A DNA stretch of 64,000 bases from CAUTUX01 sp963545485 (GCA_963545485.1 CAUUJG010000005.1:1-64000), one strand, 5' to 3'; shown: positions 19,176 to 28,207, numbered from the stretch's first letter. Notes: generated from the letters alone by a model not told the origin. Program-made: numbers and translations.

Positions 19176-20126
19176 ATGAAAAAACGACTACTTTCAATGA
19201 AAGCCGACGGATTTTATGGGATTTGGTATCCGAATTCCAAGAGAGAAAGTCACTGCGGTATGATACTTATGCTTGGTGATTCTTCGGACGGCAGGATGGT
19301 TTGTGCCGGGGTAAAATGGGTGCATGGGCAAGGACTTCATGCACTTTCACTTTCGCCTGGGAAAAAGGATCTCGGTCGACACAATTATCCGTTGGAATTC
19401 GTGGGAAAGGCGATTGAATTCCTTCGAACTCAAGGCTGTGAGAAAATCGGAATTTGCGGAGTATCTGCAACGGGGATAACAGTTCTTCTTGCCGCATCTT
19501 ATTATTCGGACATCAGTCTTACCATAGCAATGACTCCTGCGGATTTTGTCATGGAGGGGTATTATAGGGACGGTGCGGACGGTGCTCACGAGCGACCGGG
19601 AGATCATGAATCCTCCGTGTCATGGGAGGGAAAACCTTTGCCGTATTTGCCTTATGCTTACAGACATCCGGAGTATTGGAAAAAAATTAAAGAAGAGTCC
19701 AAAGCGGGCGGTGATTTGATCGCAGCTCGAAAGATGTTTGATGAATCGGAACGTCGTCATCCCGTCACCGAAGAAGAAACGATTAAAATAGAACGTATTC
19801 ACGGGAAGATGGTTTGTATCGGAGCGGAAGATGACGTTTTGTGGGATACCTGCAAATATATTCGAAGAATGCAGCGGAGACTGGAACGGCTCCCACACAA
19901 CTGTGATTTCGAGGCATTGACTTATGAACACGGGACACATTTTATATTTCCGGAATTCATGTTGAAACGGATATTTCCGATCGGCTCGGGACTTCTGATG
20001 GGATTTATATTTAAGGCGGCAAGAGAATATCCGAAGGAATGCAAAGAGACAAGATTGGATATTGACAGGAGACTTATGCGGATAATCAGTAAATGGTCAA
20101 ACGAAAAAAAAAAGAAAAGCCATTAA
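19176..20126 (+). CDS. Alpha/beta hydrolase, BAAT-C/acyl-CoA thioester hydrolase-like
   Basis: A 316-residue cytosolic alpha/beta hydrolase resembling the C-terminal domain of bile-acid-CoA:amino-acid N-acyltransferase and acyl-CoA thioesterases. The nucleophile elbow is GVSATG (about residue 100), the acid is likely Asp in GAEDDVLWD and the base His in YEHGTHFIF. The start at ATG 19176 has AGGAGG six bases upstream; two earlier in-frame ATGs overlap that site. The gene is on the plus strand and visibly richer in G+C than its neighbours, so it is a probable separate acquisition within the island. An A10 run encodes its lysine-rich end. Substrate unknown. Confidence 0.72.
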   Translation: MKKRLLSMKADGFYGIWYPNSKRESHCGMILMLGDSSDGRMVCAGVKWVHGQGLHALSLSPGKKDLGRHNYPLEFVGKAIEFLRTQGCEKIGICGVSATGITVLLAASYYSDISLTIAMTPADFVMEGYYRDGADGAHERPGDHESSVSWEGKPLPYLPYAYRHPEYWKKIKEESKAGGDLIAARKMFDESERRHPVTEEETIKIERIHGKMVCIGAEDDVLWDTCKYIRRMQRRLERLPHNCDFEALTYEHGTHFIFPEFMLKRIFPIGSGLLMGFIFKAAREYPKECKETRLDIDRRLMRIISKWSNEKKKKSH

Positions 20127-20139
20127 TTTCCAGCTTAAT

Positions 20140-20172
20140 GACATCGGTCTTTAACCGAGGCTGTCGATTTTT
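20140..20172 (+). terminator. Rho-independent terminator of the alpha/beta hydrolase
   Basis: TCGGT-CTTTA-ACCGA inner stem with outer GAC/GTC pairing, then GATTTTTT, 14 bp after the stop codon. Confidence 0.65.
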
Positions 20173-20218
20173 TAATGACCCCATCAAAAATCTATCAAAA
20201 TTAACACATCAATTCATG

Positions 20219-20345
20219 AAAAATAAAAAAGCACCTATTTCTAGATGCCATAGTATTAAAGTCTTCACCATATTCTCCCAACAACTCAACTCATCAATAA
20301 TCGACAATCTAACCCACTCAATTAATAAAAACCCCCATCAAAAAA
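20219..20345. repeat. Island repeat, copy B (other half only), with terminator hairpin
   Basis: Contains the minus-strand hairpin GCATCTAGAAATAGGTGC (20231-20248) followed by TTTTTTATTTTT, then the conserved block complementary to CACCATATTCTCCCAACAAC. Similarity fades near 20,320-20,345. It lies 80 bp downstream of the leucine-rich-repeat lipoprotein stop and can terminate it. Confidence 0.75.
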
Positions 20346-20424
20346 CATTATCAAGGATGATACGCTACTAGACTTTTATTAATGACTTTTTCGCTACATG
20401 AGATTTTTTGTTAAAAGTTTTCTA

Positions 20425-21099
20425 TTAGATGAAATTTACTCTTCGATCTATTTCTTCATGCCATTCATCATCGTAATCTTTATAAAACCTAAAAAGACCT
20501 TTAAACGATTTCTTATTATTATTTAAATATGACCTTGAAAACTGGCAGTTGATACGTTGCAGACTTTCACAATTATAAAATGCCTCATCCTCAATACTTT
20601 TCACTGAACTTGGGATTATTATTTCTGAAATTGATGTCCCAAGAAATGCTGCAGCACCTATCTTTTCTAATCCTTGATTTAGCGTTATAGTTTTCAAATT
20701 TTTACAATAATAAAATGCATTTGTCCCTATTATTTTTATCCCATTTCCAAATGCAACCTCTCTTAAATTTGTACATTGATTAAAAGCATGAGATTGAATT
20801 TCTTCTACTGAATTTGGAATATTCACTTTTTCAATATATTCCTTAAACATAAATGCCCTTTCGGATATTCTATTTATTGGATACCCTTTATATTTTGTAG
20901 GGATATTTACATTTTCTCCAACACCTATGTATTCTTTTATTGAGTACCCGTTAGCAACTCTTTCCATTTTAAAATTTTTTTCTATATCTGCATCAGTCAT
21001 AATCTTCTTTGTAGTCGCTCCATTTGAACAACCAAACAATGACATTGATAGTAGTAAAATTAAAGATATAAACAATGCTAACTTGATTTTTTTATTCAT
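20425..21099 (-). CDS. Leucine-rich-repeat (BspA-type) lipoprotein
   Basis: A 224-residue surface lipoprotein. It has a signal peptide with lipobox LFGC (Cys24) and then BspA/LRR_5-type repeats (about 75-200) of the form IPNSVEEIQSHAFNQCTNLREV. Such repeats usually bind proteins or host surfaces. The segment before the repeats matches the same region of the protein at 21,592-22,779, so the two are paralogs. Transcription is likely phase-variable because a G10 tract lies in the promoter spacer. Confidence 0.85.
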   Translation of the reverse strand: MNKKIKLALFISLILLLSMSLFGCSNGATTKKIMTDADIEKNFKMERVANGYSIKEYIGVGENVNIPTKYKGYPINRISERAFMFKEYIEKVNIPNSVEEIQSHAFNQCTNLREVAFGNGIKIIGTNAFYYCKNLKTITLNQGLEKIGAAAFLGTSISEIIIPSSVKSIEDEAFYNCESLQRINCQFSRSYLNNNKKSFKGLFRFYKDYDDEWHEEIDRRVNFI

Positions 21100-21131
21100 A
21101 AAACTCCCCTCGAAAATAAATTATTAAAAAC

Positions 21132-21162
21132 ATTCTACCCCCCCCCCATTTTAATTTGTCAA
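21132..21162 (-). promoter_or_regulatory. Phase-variable promoter of the LRR lipoprotein (G10 in spacer)
   Basis: Minus strand TTGACA (21157-21162), spacer AATTAAAAT plus ten Gs (21138-21147), then TAGAAT (21132-21137). The present spacer is 19 bp; eight Gs would give the optimal 17 bp. The homopolymer is expected to slip during replication, so expression should vary between cells. Confidence 0.75.
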
Positions 21163-21231
21163 TACCATAGTGAATTTTAAGTTATGAAAGACACATGAAA
21201 TAGCCATTCAAAAATTAATCAAGAGACTCAT

Positions 21232-21558
21232 AGAAAATAAAAAAATACCTATTTCTAGATGCCATAGTATTAGAGGCTTCACCATATTCTCCCAACAACT
21301 CAACTCCTCAATAACCGACCATCTACCCCACTTAATCACCCAAATTCAATGCCTCATTCCACAAGTATTATTAAACTTAATCTATGCGCCCAAAATTGCT
21401 ACCTGATCATATCGAATTTGCCCAAAATATTGCCCCTACGCGCCCTAGTTTTGATGGTTTCGATTCTTTCGATGACATTATCAACGGCGAGTGGAGAGAC
21501 CTTAGAATGCGAGGAAATGGTTATAAATAAAATATGGACATCGGTGAGGACATCCATA
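21232..21558. repeat. Island repeat, copy C (full length)
   Basis: A full copy of about 327 bp. On the minus strand it begins with hairpin TATGGATGTC/GATGTCCATA (21533-21558) followed by TTTTATTT and ends with hairpin ATCTAGAAATAGGT (about 21244-21259) followed by TTTTTTTATTTT. It lies between the stop of the LRR/SHOCT gene and the promoter of the LRR lipoprotein. Similarity with copy D continues past the second hairpin to the phase-variable promoter. On the plus strand it keeps a reading frame LLPDHIEFAQNIAP shared with other copies. Confidence 0.85.
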
Positions 21559-21591
21559 GTTATAATTTTGATATTGATTTAATTTTTTGTT

Positions 21592-22779
21592 CTATCCGTT
21601 TACCCAGTTGATTATAGATTCTTTTTCAAGTAGTCCTCTAAATTTACTCTCATTAGCTTGAACATAACTTTTCTTTAACTTACATTCTATTGACCTAAGT
21701 TTATCGCAAAAGTTAAATGCCCTTTCTCCTATCTCTTCTACTGTACTTGGAATTGTTATTTCTTCGATACCTGTTTCATGAAACGCACTTGGTTCTATTT
21801 CTTTTAAGCCTTCATTTAGAGTCACTTTTTTAAGATTTGAACAACCCGCAAAAGCAAGTTTTCCTATTTTTTCTAATGTGCTTGGCATTCTTATTTCTTC
21901 GATACCTGCTCCAGCAAACGCTACTTGTTCTATTTCTTTCAATCCTTCATTTAGAGTCACTTTTTTAAGATTTTTACACCCCCAAAAAGCACCGCCTCCT
22001 ATCTTTTCTAATGTACTTGGCATTGTGACTTTTTCTATATTGCTATCGAAAAATATTTTAGCTCTTGTCTTTTTACACGTTAATGGTTTAGTTAATTTCT
22101 TTAGAAAAGCTACTTCCTTTAAAAAATCAGAAAACGCTCCTTCTATTATTTCTATTATTTTATAACCTTTATAAATACTAGGAATTCTTACATCTGTTGC
22201 TTCTCCCTTATATTTCGTTATTACCAATCCGTTTGGAACTCTTACTATTTCAAACAACTTTTTTATCTCGGCATCGGTCATCTTTATTTCAACTTCTTGA
22301 TCCAAATCAAAATCTTCACTAGGGGATTTCTTAATATGAGCAAGTCCCAAATTACTATTTAACGCAAGTAATTCCATCTTCTTCTTTTCAAATTCTTCTT
22401 GAGTTATTATGCCAAGATCAAGTAACTCTTTTAATTTTCTTAGTTTAGTAATATTTTCTGCTGGCATGTTGTTTTGTGTTGTTTCTCGTGCCACATTCTT
22501 TTTATTCTTAATATCTTCATCTTTAGAATTTGCCACCATAAATAAAGCCACAACTGGAACAATGGGAATAAAAAACCCTACTATCAAAAGTATCCATATC
22601 GTATTATCATTTACAGATTTATTTTTTTTATTTTTGCCGTACTCAACAGTTACAACTATATGAAAGACAAAAGCTATTGTGACCAGAATATGCCCTATAC
22701 CTATTATTAACGTTAGATAGCCCACTATATATAAGATAGCTGCATCTTTTGCCATTTTTTTAAGTTCATGTGATTCCAT
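21592..22779 (-). CDS. Membrane protein with SHOCT motif and leucine-rich repeats
   Basis: A 395-residue protein in three parts: two to three N-terminal membrane segments (about 12-95), a SHOCT motif (KLRKLKELLDLGIITQEEFEKKK, about 112-138), and BspA-type leucine-rich repeats (about 240-375). Two repeat pairs are nearly identical in DNA, with a 135-bp period (starts near 21,811 and 21,946). The N-terminal part is a paralog of the next gene upstream (22,814-23,296), and the C-terminal part of the lipoprotein gene downstream. It follows the SHOCT gene by 34 bp and shares its phase-variable promoter. Exact function unknown; surface or membrane binding role likely. Confidence 0.8.
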   Translation of the reverse strand: MESHELKKMAKDAAILYIVGYLTLIIGIGHILVTIAFVFHIVVTVEYGKNKKNKSVNDNTIWILLIVGFFIPIVPVVALFMVANSKDEDIKNKKNVARETTQNNMPAENITKLRKLKELLDLGIITQEEFEKKKMELLALNSNLGLAHIKKSPSEDFDLDQEVEIKMTDAEIKKLFEIVRVPNGLVITKYKGEATDVRIPSIYKGYKIIEIIEGAFSDFLKEVAFLKKLTKPLTCKKTRAKIFFDSNIEKVTMPSTLEKIGGGAFWGCKNLKKVTLNEGLKEIEQVAFAGAGIEEIRMPSTLEKIGKLAFAGCSNLKKVTLNEGLKEIEPSAFHETGIEEITIPSTVEEIGERAFNFCDKLRSIECKLKKSYVQANESKFRGLLEKESIINWVNG

Positions 22780-22813
22780 TTCCCCTACTCCAAGTTAATT
22801 ACTATAGTACATG

Positions 22814-23296
22814 TCATGCTAGTAGTTCATTTTTCTTCTTATCAAATTCCTCTTGAGTTATTATTCCTGAATCAAGCAACTCTTTTAGTTGTTTTAGTTT
22901 TTCAAAGTTATCAACTGTTTCTTCCCCTTTAGAGTTTTCAGCAGACATATTATTTGTAGTTTCTCCACTCAACTTTTTAGAATTTGCAACTAAAAACAAA
23001 GCTACAATTTCAACAATATGCACAAAAAATCCGATTATCAATAATATAAAAACAGTATCTTTGCTATCTTTAGAAAATCTTCCATACTCAACTGTTACGA
23101 TTATATGAAGTATAAAACTAACTAAATACATCGCACTAGCTATCGAATAAGTGATGACATATGCTATCACCATTCCCTTAGGATTTGCAGTTACGAGTGC
23201 CATAGCTATTATAAGTCCTACTATAATTAACACAAAAACTAGAATTTTTAGTATTGCAGTATTCTTTGCAAGTTTTTTGATTTTATTAATTTCCAT
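22814..23296 (-). CDS. Small membrane protein with C-terminal SHOCT motif
   Basis: A 160-residue protein with three or four transmembrane helices (about 12-110) and a C-terminal SHOCT motif LKQLKELLDSGIITQEEFDKKKNELLA. It equals the N-terminal half of the neighbouring LRR protein without the repeats. The start is ATG 23296, with GGAGG upstream; a TTG at 23308 is inside the ribosome binding site. SHOCT motifs are short helical elements thought to help oligomerisation. First gene of a two-gene unit under a G10 promoter. Confidence 0.8.
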   Translation of the reverse strand: MEINKIKKLAKNTAILKILVFVLIIVGLIIAMALVTANPKGMVIAYVITYSIASAMYLVSFILHIIVTVEYGRFSKDSKDTVFILLIIGFFVHIVEIVALFLVANSKKLSGETTNNMSAENSKGEETVDNFEKLKQLKELLDSGIITQEEFDKKKNELLA

Positions 23297-23324
23297 TATT
23301 TCCTCCAAAATTTAATATATTAAA

Positions 23325-23355
23325 ATCTTACCCCCCCCCCATTTAATTTTGTCAA
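23325..23355 (-). promoter_or_regulatory. Phase-variable promoter of the SHOCT operon (G10 in spacer)
   Basis: Minus strand TTGACA (23350-23355), spacer AAATTAAAT plus ten Gs (23331-23340), then TAAGAT (23325-23330). The layout is identical to the promoter at 21,132-21,162, including the present 19-bp spacer. The predicted transcript start is near 23318, giving a 21-nt leader with GGAGG. Confidence 0.75.
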
Positions 23356-23423
23356 TAGTTGAGTGAATTCGAGGTTATGAAAACATATGCAGTGGTCATT
23401 CAAATTAATATGATAATTCTTGG

Positions 23424-23758
23424 AAAAATAAAAAAGCCCCTATTTCTAGAAGCCATAATTTGAGAACATTCACCATATTCTCCCAACAACTCAACTCATC
23501 AATAACCGCACATCTAACCCACTCAATTGACCAAATTCAACACCTCTGCTCCACAAGTATTATTAAGCTTAATCTACAAACCCACGCACCCAAAATTGCT
23601 ACCTGATCATATCGAATTTACCCAAAATATTGCCCCTATGTGCCCTTGTTTTGATGGTTTGATTTCTTTTGATGGGATTATCAACGGTGAGCGGAGAGAC
23701 CTTGGAATTGAGGGAAATGGTTATAATAAAATATGGACATCGTGTTGGGACATCCATA
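23424..23758. repeat. Island repeat, copy D (full length)
   Basis: A full copy of about 335 bp between the res stop and the SHOCT promoter. Hairpin 1 (23732-23758) terminates res. Hairpin 2 (23436-23453) reads GCTTCTAGAAATAGGGGC on the minus strand, so the third base pair A-U of other copies is replaced by U-G and the stem is kept. This copy contains the uninterrupted junction CCACGCACCC that in copy A meets tRNA-Ser. Confidence 0.87.
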
Positions 23759-23850
23759 CTCTTAATATTTTTCTTTATTTGATTATAAACTCTCCCCCTA
23801 ACAAACTATTTCATAAATCCTAATTGTTTTGTCATATGGCACATCACCAT

Positions 23851-26064
23851 TTAGAAAATTTTTTCTATTGGCATCCATCTATTGTCTGACATTTTCAATA
23901 CGAACTCAGTGTTGTTGATATAAAGGTTATTGTCGACGTCACGAACAAAACCCCAACTTAGATGTTTTTCATTTGCATATTTCTTAAGTGCATTAAATTT
24001 ATTACCAATCTGGGCATCTATATTCTTGTTTGTTCCAGCAATCTCGCCACCTTTTGTTTCAATAACCCACACCGTCCCATCTTTCTTTTTTACAATATAG
24101 TCTGGATAAAATAACCATTGTTTTTGAACAGCATCGATATATACAATTGAAAAATATTGTTGACCAGAATCGCCGTTTTTATACACCCAATCAATATCAT
24201 CTCTTCTTTCACAATACTGTTCAAATAATTGCTCACAAGTGCTTCTAATCAATCTCGTATTAAATTCAGATGTGTACCCATCATAGGCATTACTCAATAT
24301 GTCAATGACCTTTTTAGTAGTTGGATCGTATTTAAAAAAATCTTCAACTAGCATATGGAAGGTTGATGTTTTCACAAACAAATCCATTCTGCCCTGTTTA
24401 ACCATTCCAGCTGTTACTTCTTTGAATTCTTCTTTTAGTTTTTTTTCATTGTTGATTATAAAGGCATAGAAGAAATCTGTATCGAGATTGAGCAGTTTCT
24501 TATATTTGTTTGTTTGTTTTTTGAACAAGCGTTCTAGAATTGCTTTTGTCTGTTTTGTTTCAAGACCAATGACTTTTTTAAGTTCATCAGTAGCATGTAA
24601 CAAATAAATACCATGTTTATGCGTATTCACCTTTCTTTTAGTTTCAATTACTCGTGCTGTCTCATCACCTACTGTCTCTGTTTTTACATAAGTACCAGTC
24701 AGTGTTTGACCAAGCAATGAATCGCCAAATACATATCCAGCATTTTCAAGTTTTAGTTGATTTTGTTTTTTATCGGCGGTTAGCTTGTATTTCTCCACAA
24801 AGAAATCGTATATCTTATTCGAGACATCACGCTCCCCCATTATTGATAAATCACGATCACGAACTTGTTTTTCGAGCTCAAATGTTTTGCATTTATCCTT
24901 TAGAAATAGACGCCTCGTTTCGTACGCCTTATCCATTTGTTCAAGCAATCCGTTTTTCCAAATCTCGTCGAATGTATATACGAAGCAATAGTCAAGAAGA
25001 TTATCTTCATAATGTTTCGCTTCTGGCATCCTTCTAATTCTACCGATTGTTTGAATCTCAAATTGCTCACTCATTCCCTCACGAAGTTTCACTAGGATCT
25101 TTGCACGTGGACAATCCCAACCTGTGCTGATAGCTTGTTTCATGAGTAAAAAGACTGGTGTTGCATCATTGTCGGTCAAATTCTCAGGCAAATCCCGCTT
25201 GTCCTCGCTCATCCACTTACTAACAAATCCGTTCTCATATGTATAACCCATATCCCTAAGTTTTTGTTCTACTGCTTCTATTGTTTCTGGTTGTCCGTTT
25301 GGAAATTGAATTAATACAAGAGGTCTGATTTTCTTTTCTATTTCATTGTATCGTTTTTGAATAGCTTTTCTCTTTTCATCTGCAAGTTCTAATAACCTAT
25401 CATAGTCATTATCTATTACTTCCCCACGCTCAATGCCTTCATTGACTGACAGTGCTTTTGTTATTAACCCTGCGTCAATCACCCTTCTTTCGTCAATTTC
25501 ATAGTACTCAAACCTTTTATTCTCTCTAGCAGTGGCACTCATCCTTATTATGTGTTTGGCAGTGAAAGAGTCAATTATTGCATTTGCTTTCGCAGTATTA
25601 TTGGAGTGTTCCTCATCAATTATAATGATAAAATATATATTGTTGCACCTTGCTTCATCAATTCTATCATACAATGTTTTCCGTTCACTCTCGGTTATTG
25701 CCCTATTACCAGTCTTCGTCACTAATTCCCAATTAATAAATGTCGTGCTTCCCGCTGTAAAACCGCTGGTTAAGGCATCATTTAATGTTTGTGCTTTCAT
25801 GGTTGGGGCTATTTTTAGCATCTTTCGACGGCTTTGTTCCTCGAGGTCTCCTTTGCCAGGACATAACCATATAAAAGCAACATTTTTGTCAACTTTATTA
25901 AAAAACTCGTTTATGTAATTGATGAGAATTATTGTTTTACCTGAACCAGTAGGTGATTTAATCGTTACAGTCGGTTTATGATTCCCTGTCGTTAATTCAA
26001 TTAACTTTATTACCGCATCTTCCTGAAAATCAAAAAGTTTGATATTCACATTTCCACTTACCAT
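23851..26064 (-). CDS. res: Type III restriction enzyme, Res subunit
   Basis: A 737-residue superfamily 2 helicase-nuclease. The N-terminus has the Walker A SPTGSGKT (about 40-47), motif II DEEH (about 147-150), motif III SATAR and motif VI QTIGRIRRMPEA. The C-terminal endonuclease domain has the PD-(D/E)XK pattern FYPDYIV and VWVIETKGG (about 640-665). Res cuts foreign DNA only with its partner Mod. The start overlaps the end of mod by 7 bp. At 737 residues it is shorter than EcoP1I-type Res. Its transcript ends at hairpin 1 of repeat copy D. Confidence 0.92.
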   Translation of the reverse strand: MVSGNVNIKLFDFQEDAVIKLIELTTGNHKPTVTIKSPTGSGKTIILINYINEFFNKVDKNVAFIWLCPGKGDLEEQSRRKMLKIAPTMKAQTLNDALTSGFTAGSTTFINWELVTKTGNRAITESERKTLYDRIDEARCNNIYFIIIIDEEHSNNTAKANAIIDSFTAKHIIRMSATARENKRFEYYEIDERRVIDAGLITKALSVNEGIERGEVIDNDYDRLLELADEKRKAIQKRYNEIEKKIRPLVLIQFPNGQPETIEAVEQKLRDMGYTYENGFVSKWMSEDKRDLPENLTDNDATPVFLLMKQAISTGWDCPRAKILVKLREGMSEQFEIQTIGRIRRMPEAKHYEDNLLDYCFVYTFDEIWKNGLLEQMDKAYETRRLFLKDKCKTFELEKQVRDRDLSIMGERDVSNKIYDFFVEKYKLTADKKQNQLKLENAGYVFGDSLLGQTLTGTYVKTETVGDETARVIETKRKVNTHKHGIYLLHATDELKKVIGLETKQTKAILERLFKKQTNKYKKLLNLDTDFFYAFIINNEKKLKEEFKEVTAGMVKQGRMDLFVKTSTFHMLVEDFFKYDPTTKKVIDILSNAYDGYTSEFNTRLIRSTCEQLFEQYCERRDDIDWVYKNGDSGQQYFSIVYIDAVQKQWLFYPDYIVKKKDGTVWVIETKGGEIAGTNKNIDAQIGNKFNALKKYANEKHLSWGFVRDVDNNLYINNTEFVLKMSDNRWMPIEKIF

Positions 26065-27778
26065 GATTCTCCAACCTCCTTCATTTCAAAATCAAAATAA
26101 TAATCTGGAATTGTTTGTATTTTCACTTTATCAAAAAGCTCTATCTGCTTAGTCGATAACAAAACTTCTCTAGAAATGTATATACACTCTGGAAAATTGT
26201 TTTTATCCCATTTTGCTTCCAAATCGTCTGCAGCACTATCGTTTAATAAAACAACATATTTCTTGCCGTCAATCTTTATTCCATTTTCAAGTTGTATCAT
26301 TTCACATACGTGTTCAAGTAAGGCATCTAATAAAAAGTCCTCATCTCGTGATACAAAATCTGTCTTGTAATATTTTAAATTATGTGGTAACTCCTTCTGA
26401 ATATTCTTAAGCCTTTGATAGGTGACTTCCTCGCAAATTTTATTCTCATTATTCGTGCAAAGTATATATCTGCGATTCCCGCCATCTTCTTTGTTTAATT
26501 CAATCACTGCATGACCTGTTGTACCTGAACCCGCAAAAAAATCTAAAATTATTGTGGGTTCGCTATTCTTTGTTTCTGCACTTTTAATCAAGCGTTTTAA
26601 TAACTTTAATGGTTTTGGATAATCAAATTTACCTCGACCTAATATTTTGATGACTTCATTGTTCCCGTTTGTTGAATCAGTAATTATATTTTTTAAATTC
26701 GTAGAGAACATGTCTCTAATTTTTGTAAATATCCTAAATGTGTCTCCGTCCTTTTGAAAATGAAGATTTTCTACATCTTCACAAACTTTTTTTTCAGACC
26801 ATCTCCATGCATGAAATTTATGTATACCATCTGCATTGTTGTGAGGTTTTATCAAAACAAAATTTGGATCTATTTTTTTTACTACTTCTCCATCATCTAT
26901 CTTGGCAGTAATTACTTCTTTCGTTCTATCATTATAATAAATGTTATAAACTAAATTTGGTCTAGTTTCTTCATTGAAGGCAGAGTTCGTGTTAAATAAC
27001 TCATTTTTAATCACATACTCACTTATTTTGTCTTTATATATTCTATATTCATTGTTTTTATAAATTGAAGGCATTTCTGTCGACAATTCTCTTATGTCTC
27101 CCTTAAAAGTATGAATATTTTCACCTGTTGCCGCATATAACAAAATATTTTCATATGTCTTGACAGCTCCACCACGCCCAATTTGTCTACCTTTAGAATT
27201 ATTTATCCATACAAAATCTGAAATAAAATTTTGTTCACCAAATATAGAATCACATAAAAGTTTTAAATTATACAACTCGTTATCATCAATACTGATAAAA
27301 ATAACACCGTTTTCTTTTAGTAATTGTTTTGCTATGCATAATCGTTTTGCCATAAAAGATAGCCATTTTGAATGTCTATAGCCATCTTCTTCTCCAACCA
27401 TTGCATCATCATAAATAAATTCCTTCCCCGTGTTGTATGGCGGATCAATATAAATTACATCAATTTTTCCCTTATGTGTTTTTTGTAATAAATACAGAGA
27501 GTGTAAATTGTCTCCCTCTAGTAGAAAATTATACCCCCCCCCCGCACATTGCTTATTATTTTTTCTTTTACTTCGGTAAAAACAGGAATATTGCCCCGTA
27601 TATTATCATCAACTGTTTCTGTATGTTCCTCCCAAACCAAACCATACTTTTTACTTTTCAAAGCACTCTCAATTTCCCCAATTGCTACAAGGGACTCATC
27701 ATCTGTCTTATTTTGTTCTTTAAGTTGTTGAAGAAAATTTAGCATCTTTTCTCTCTTCAGTTTTGATATATTCCCCAT
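26058..27778 (-). CDS. mod: Type III DNA methyltransferase Mod, phase-variable, currently out of frame
   Basis: A beta-class N6-adenine methyltransferase split over two frames. ATG 27778 (AAGGAG upstream) gives residues 1-82, ending at a stop near 27,519. The remainder, in another frame, starts YNFLLEGDN and holds the catalytic DPPYNTG (27,436-27,447), a central target-recognition region and the SAM motif DFFAGSGTTG. The frame break is exactly at a G10 tract (27,534-27,543); 8 or 11 Gs would join both parts into about 573 residues. An internal ATG at 27401 would give 447 residues without DPPY and hence no activity. The gene is therefore read as an OFF-state phase variant, not as decay. Confidence 0.92.
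27534..27543 (-). repeat. G10 phase-variation tract inside mod
   Basis: Ten consecutive Gs on the coding strand at about codons 79-82, upstream of the catalytic motif. Flanking codons show that n = 2 (mod 3) is the open frame, so n = 10 is OFF. Confidence 0.9.
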
Positions 27779-27828
27779 TTTTGCTCCTTATTCTTTTTTA
27801 TTGGCGAAAACATGCCAAACTTTAATAC

Positions 27829-27857
27829 ATATTAATTAAATAAGAGAGAAATATCAA
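27829..27857 (-). promoter_or_regulatory. Promoter of mod-res
   Basis: TTGATA (27852-27857), 17 bp, TAATAT (27829-27834), 51 bp before the mod ATG. Unlike the two cassettes to its left it has no G tract in the spacer. Confidence 0.5.
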
Positions 27858-27959
27858 TTTAATTTATTAGTGACGACTGCCATGAGCCCGCATCACACGG
27901 TTGTCCAATAGAATTTAGTTTGATTAAAATATTTTGATAACGGTACATCTAATTCACCT

Positions 27960-28193
27960 AATACAAGACATCCCCCACTCCAAATCCCTTATCAAGAATA
28001 TTCTACAAACCCACCGCCAACAAATCACTAACGGATAATATCAAAACTAGCCCAAACATTGCCCCTACATGCCCTAGATTTCGTGACTTTGATGTTTATG
28101 ACTACATTATTCACCGTGAGATACTAACCCCTTAAATAATAGGAAATGATTATGTATGGGAATAAAATATGGGCATCGGTTAGGACATCCATT
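27960..28193. repeat. Island repeat, copy E (degenerate) with terminator
   Basis: A decayed copy downstream of the isochorismatase-like gene. It keeps hairpin 1 (ATGGATGTCC...GCCCAT, 28169-28192, then TTTTATT) and an ungapped stretch of about 90 bp (around ATTGCCCCTACATGCCCTAG) but has lost the second hairpin half. The remaining non-coding 27,858-27,959 shows nothing recognisable. Confidence 0.65.
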
Positions 28194-28207
28194 TCAACTA
28201 TTTTATT

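Noticed and set aside
20104..20113. A10 run at the end of the alpha/beta hydrolase as a phase switch
   Set aside because: It affects only the last few lysine-rich residues, so slippage would hardly change the protein.
27401..27401. The internal ATG at 27401 as the real start of mod
   Set aside because: It would remove the DPPY catalytic motif, while a well-supported start with AAGGAG exists at 27778 and the two halves meet exactly at the G tract.
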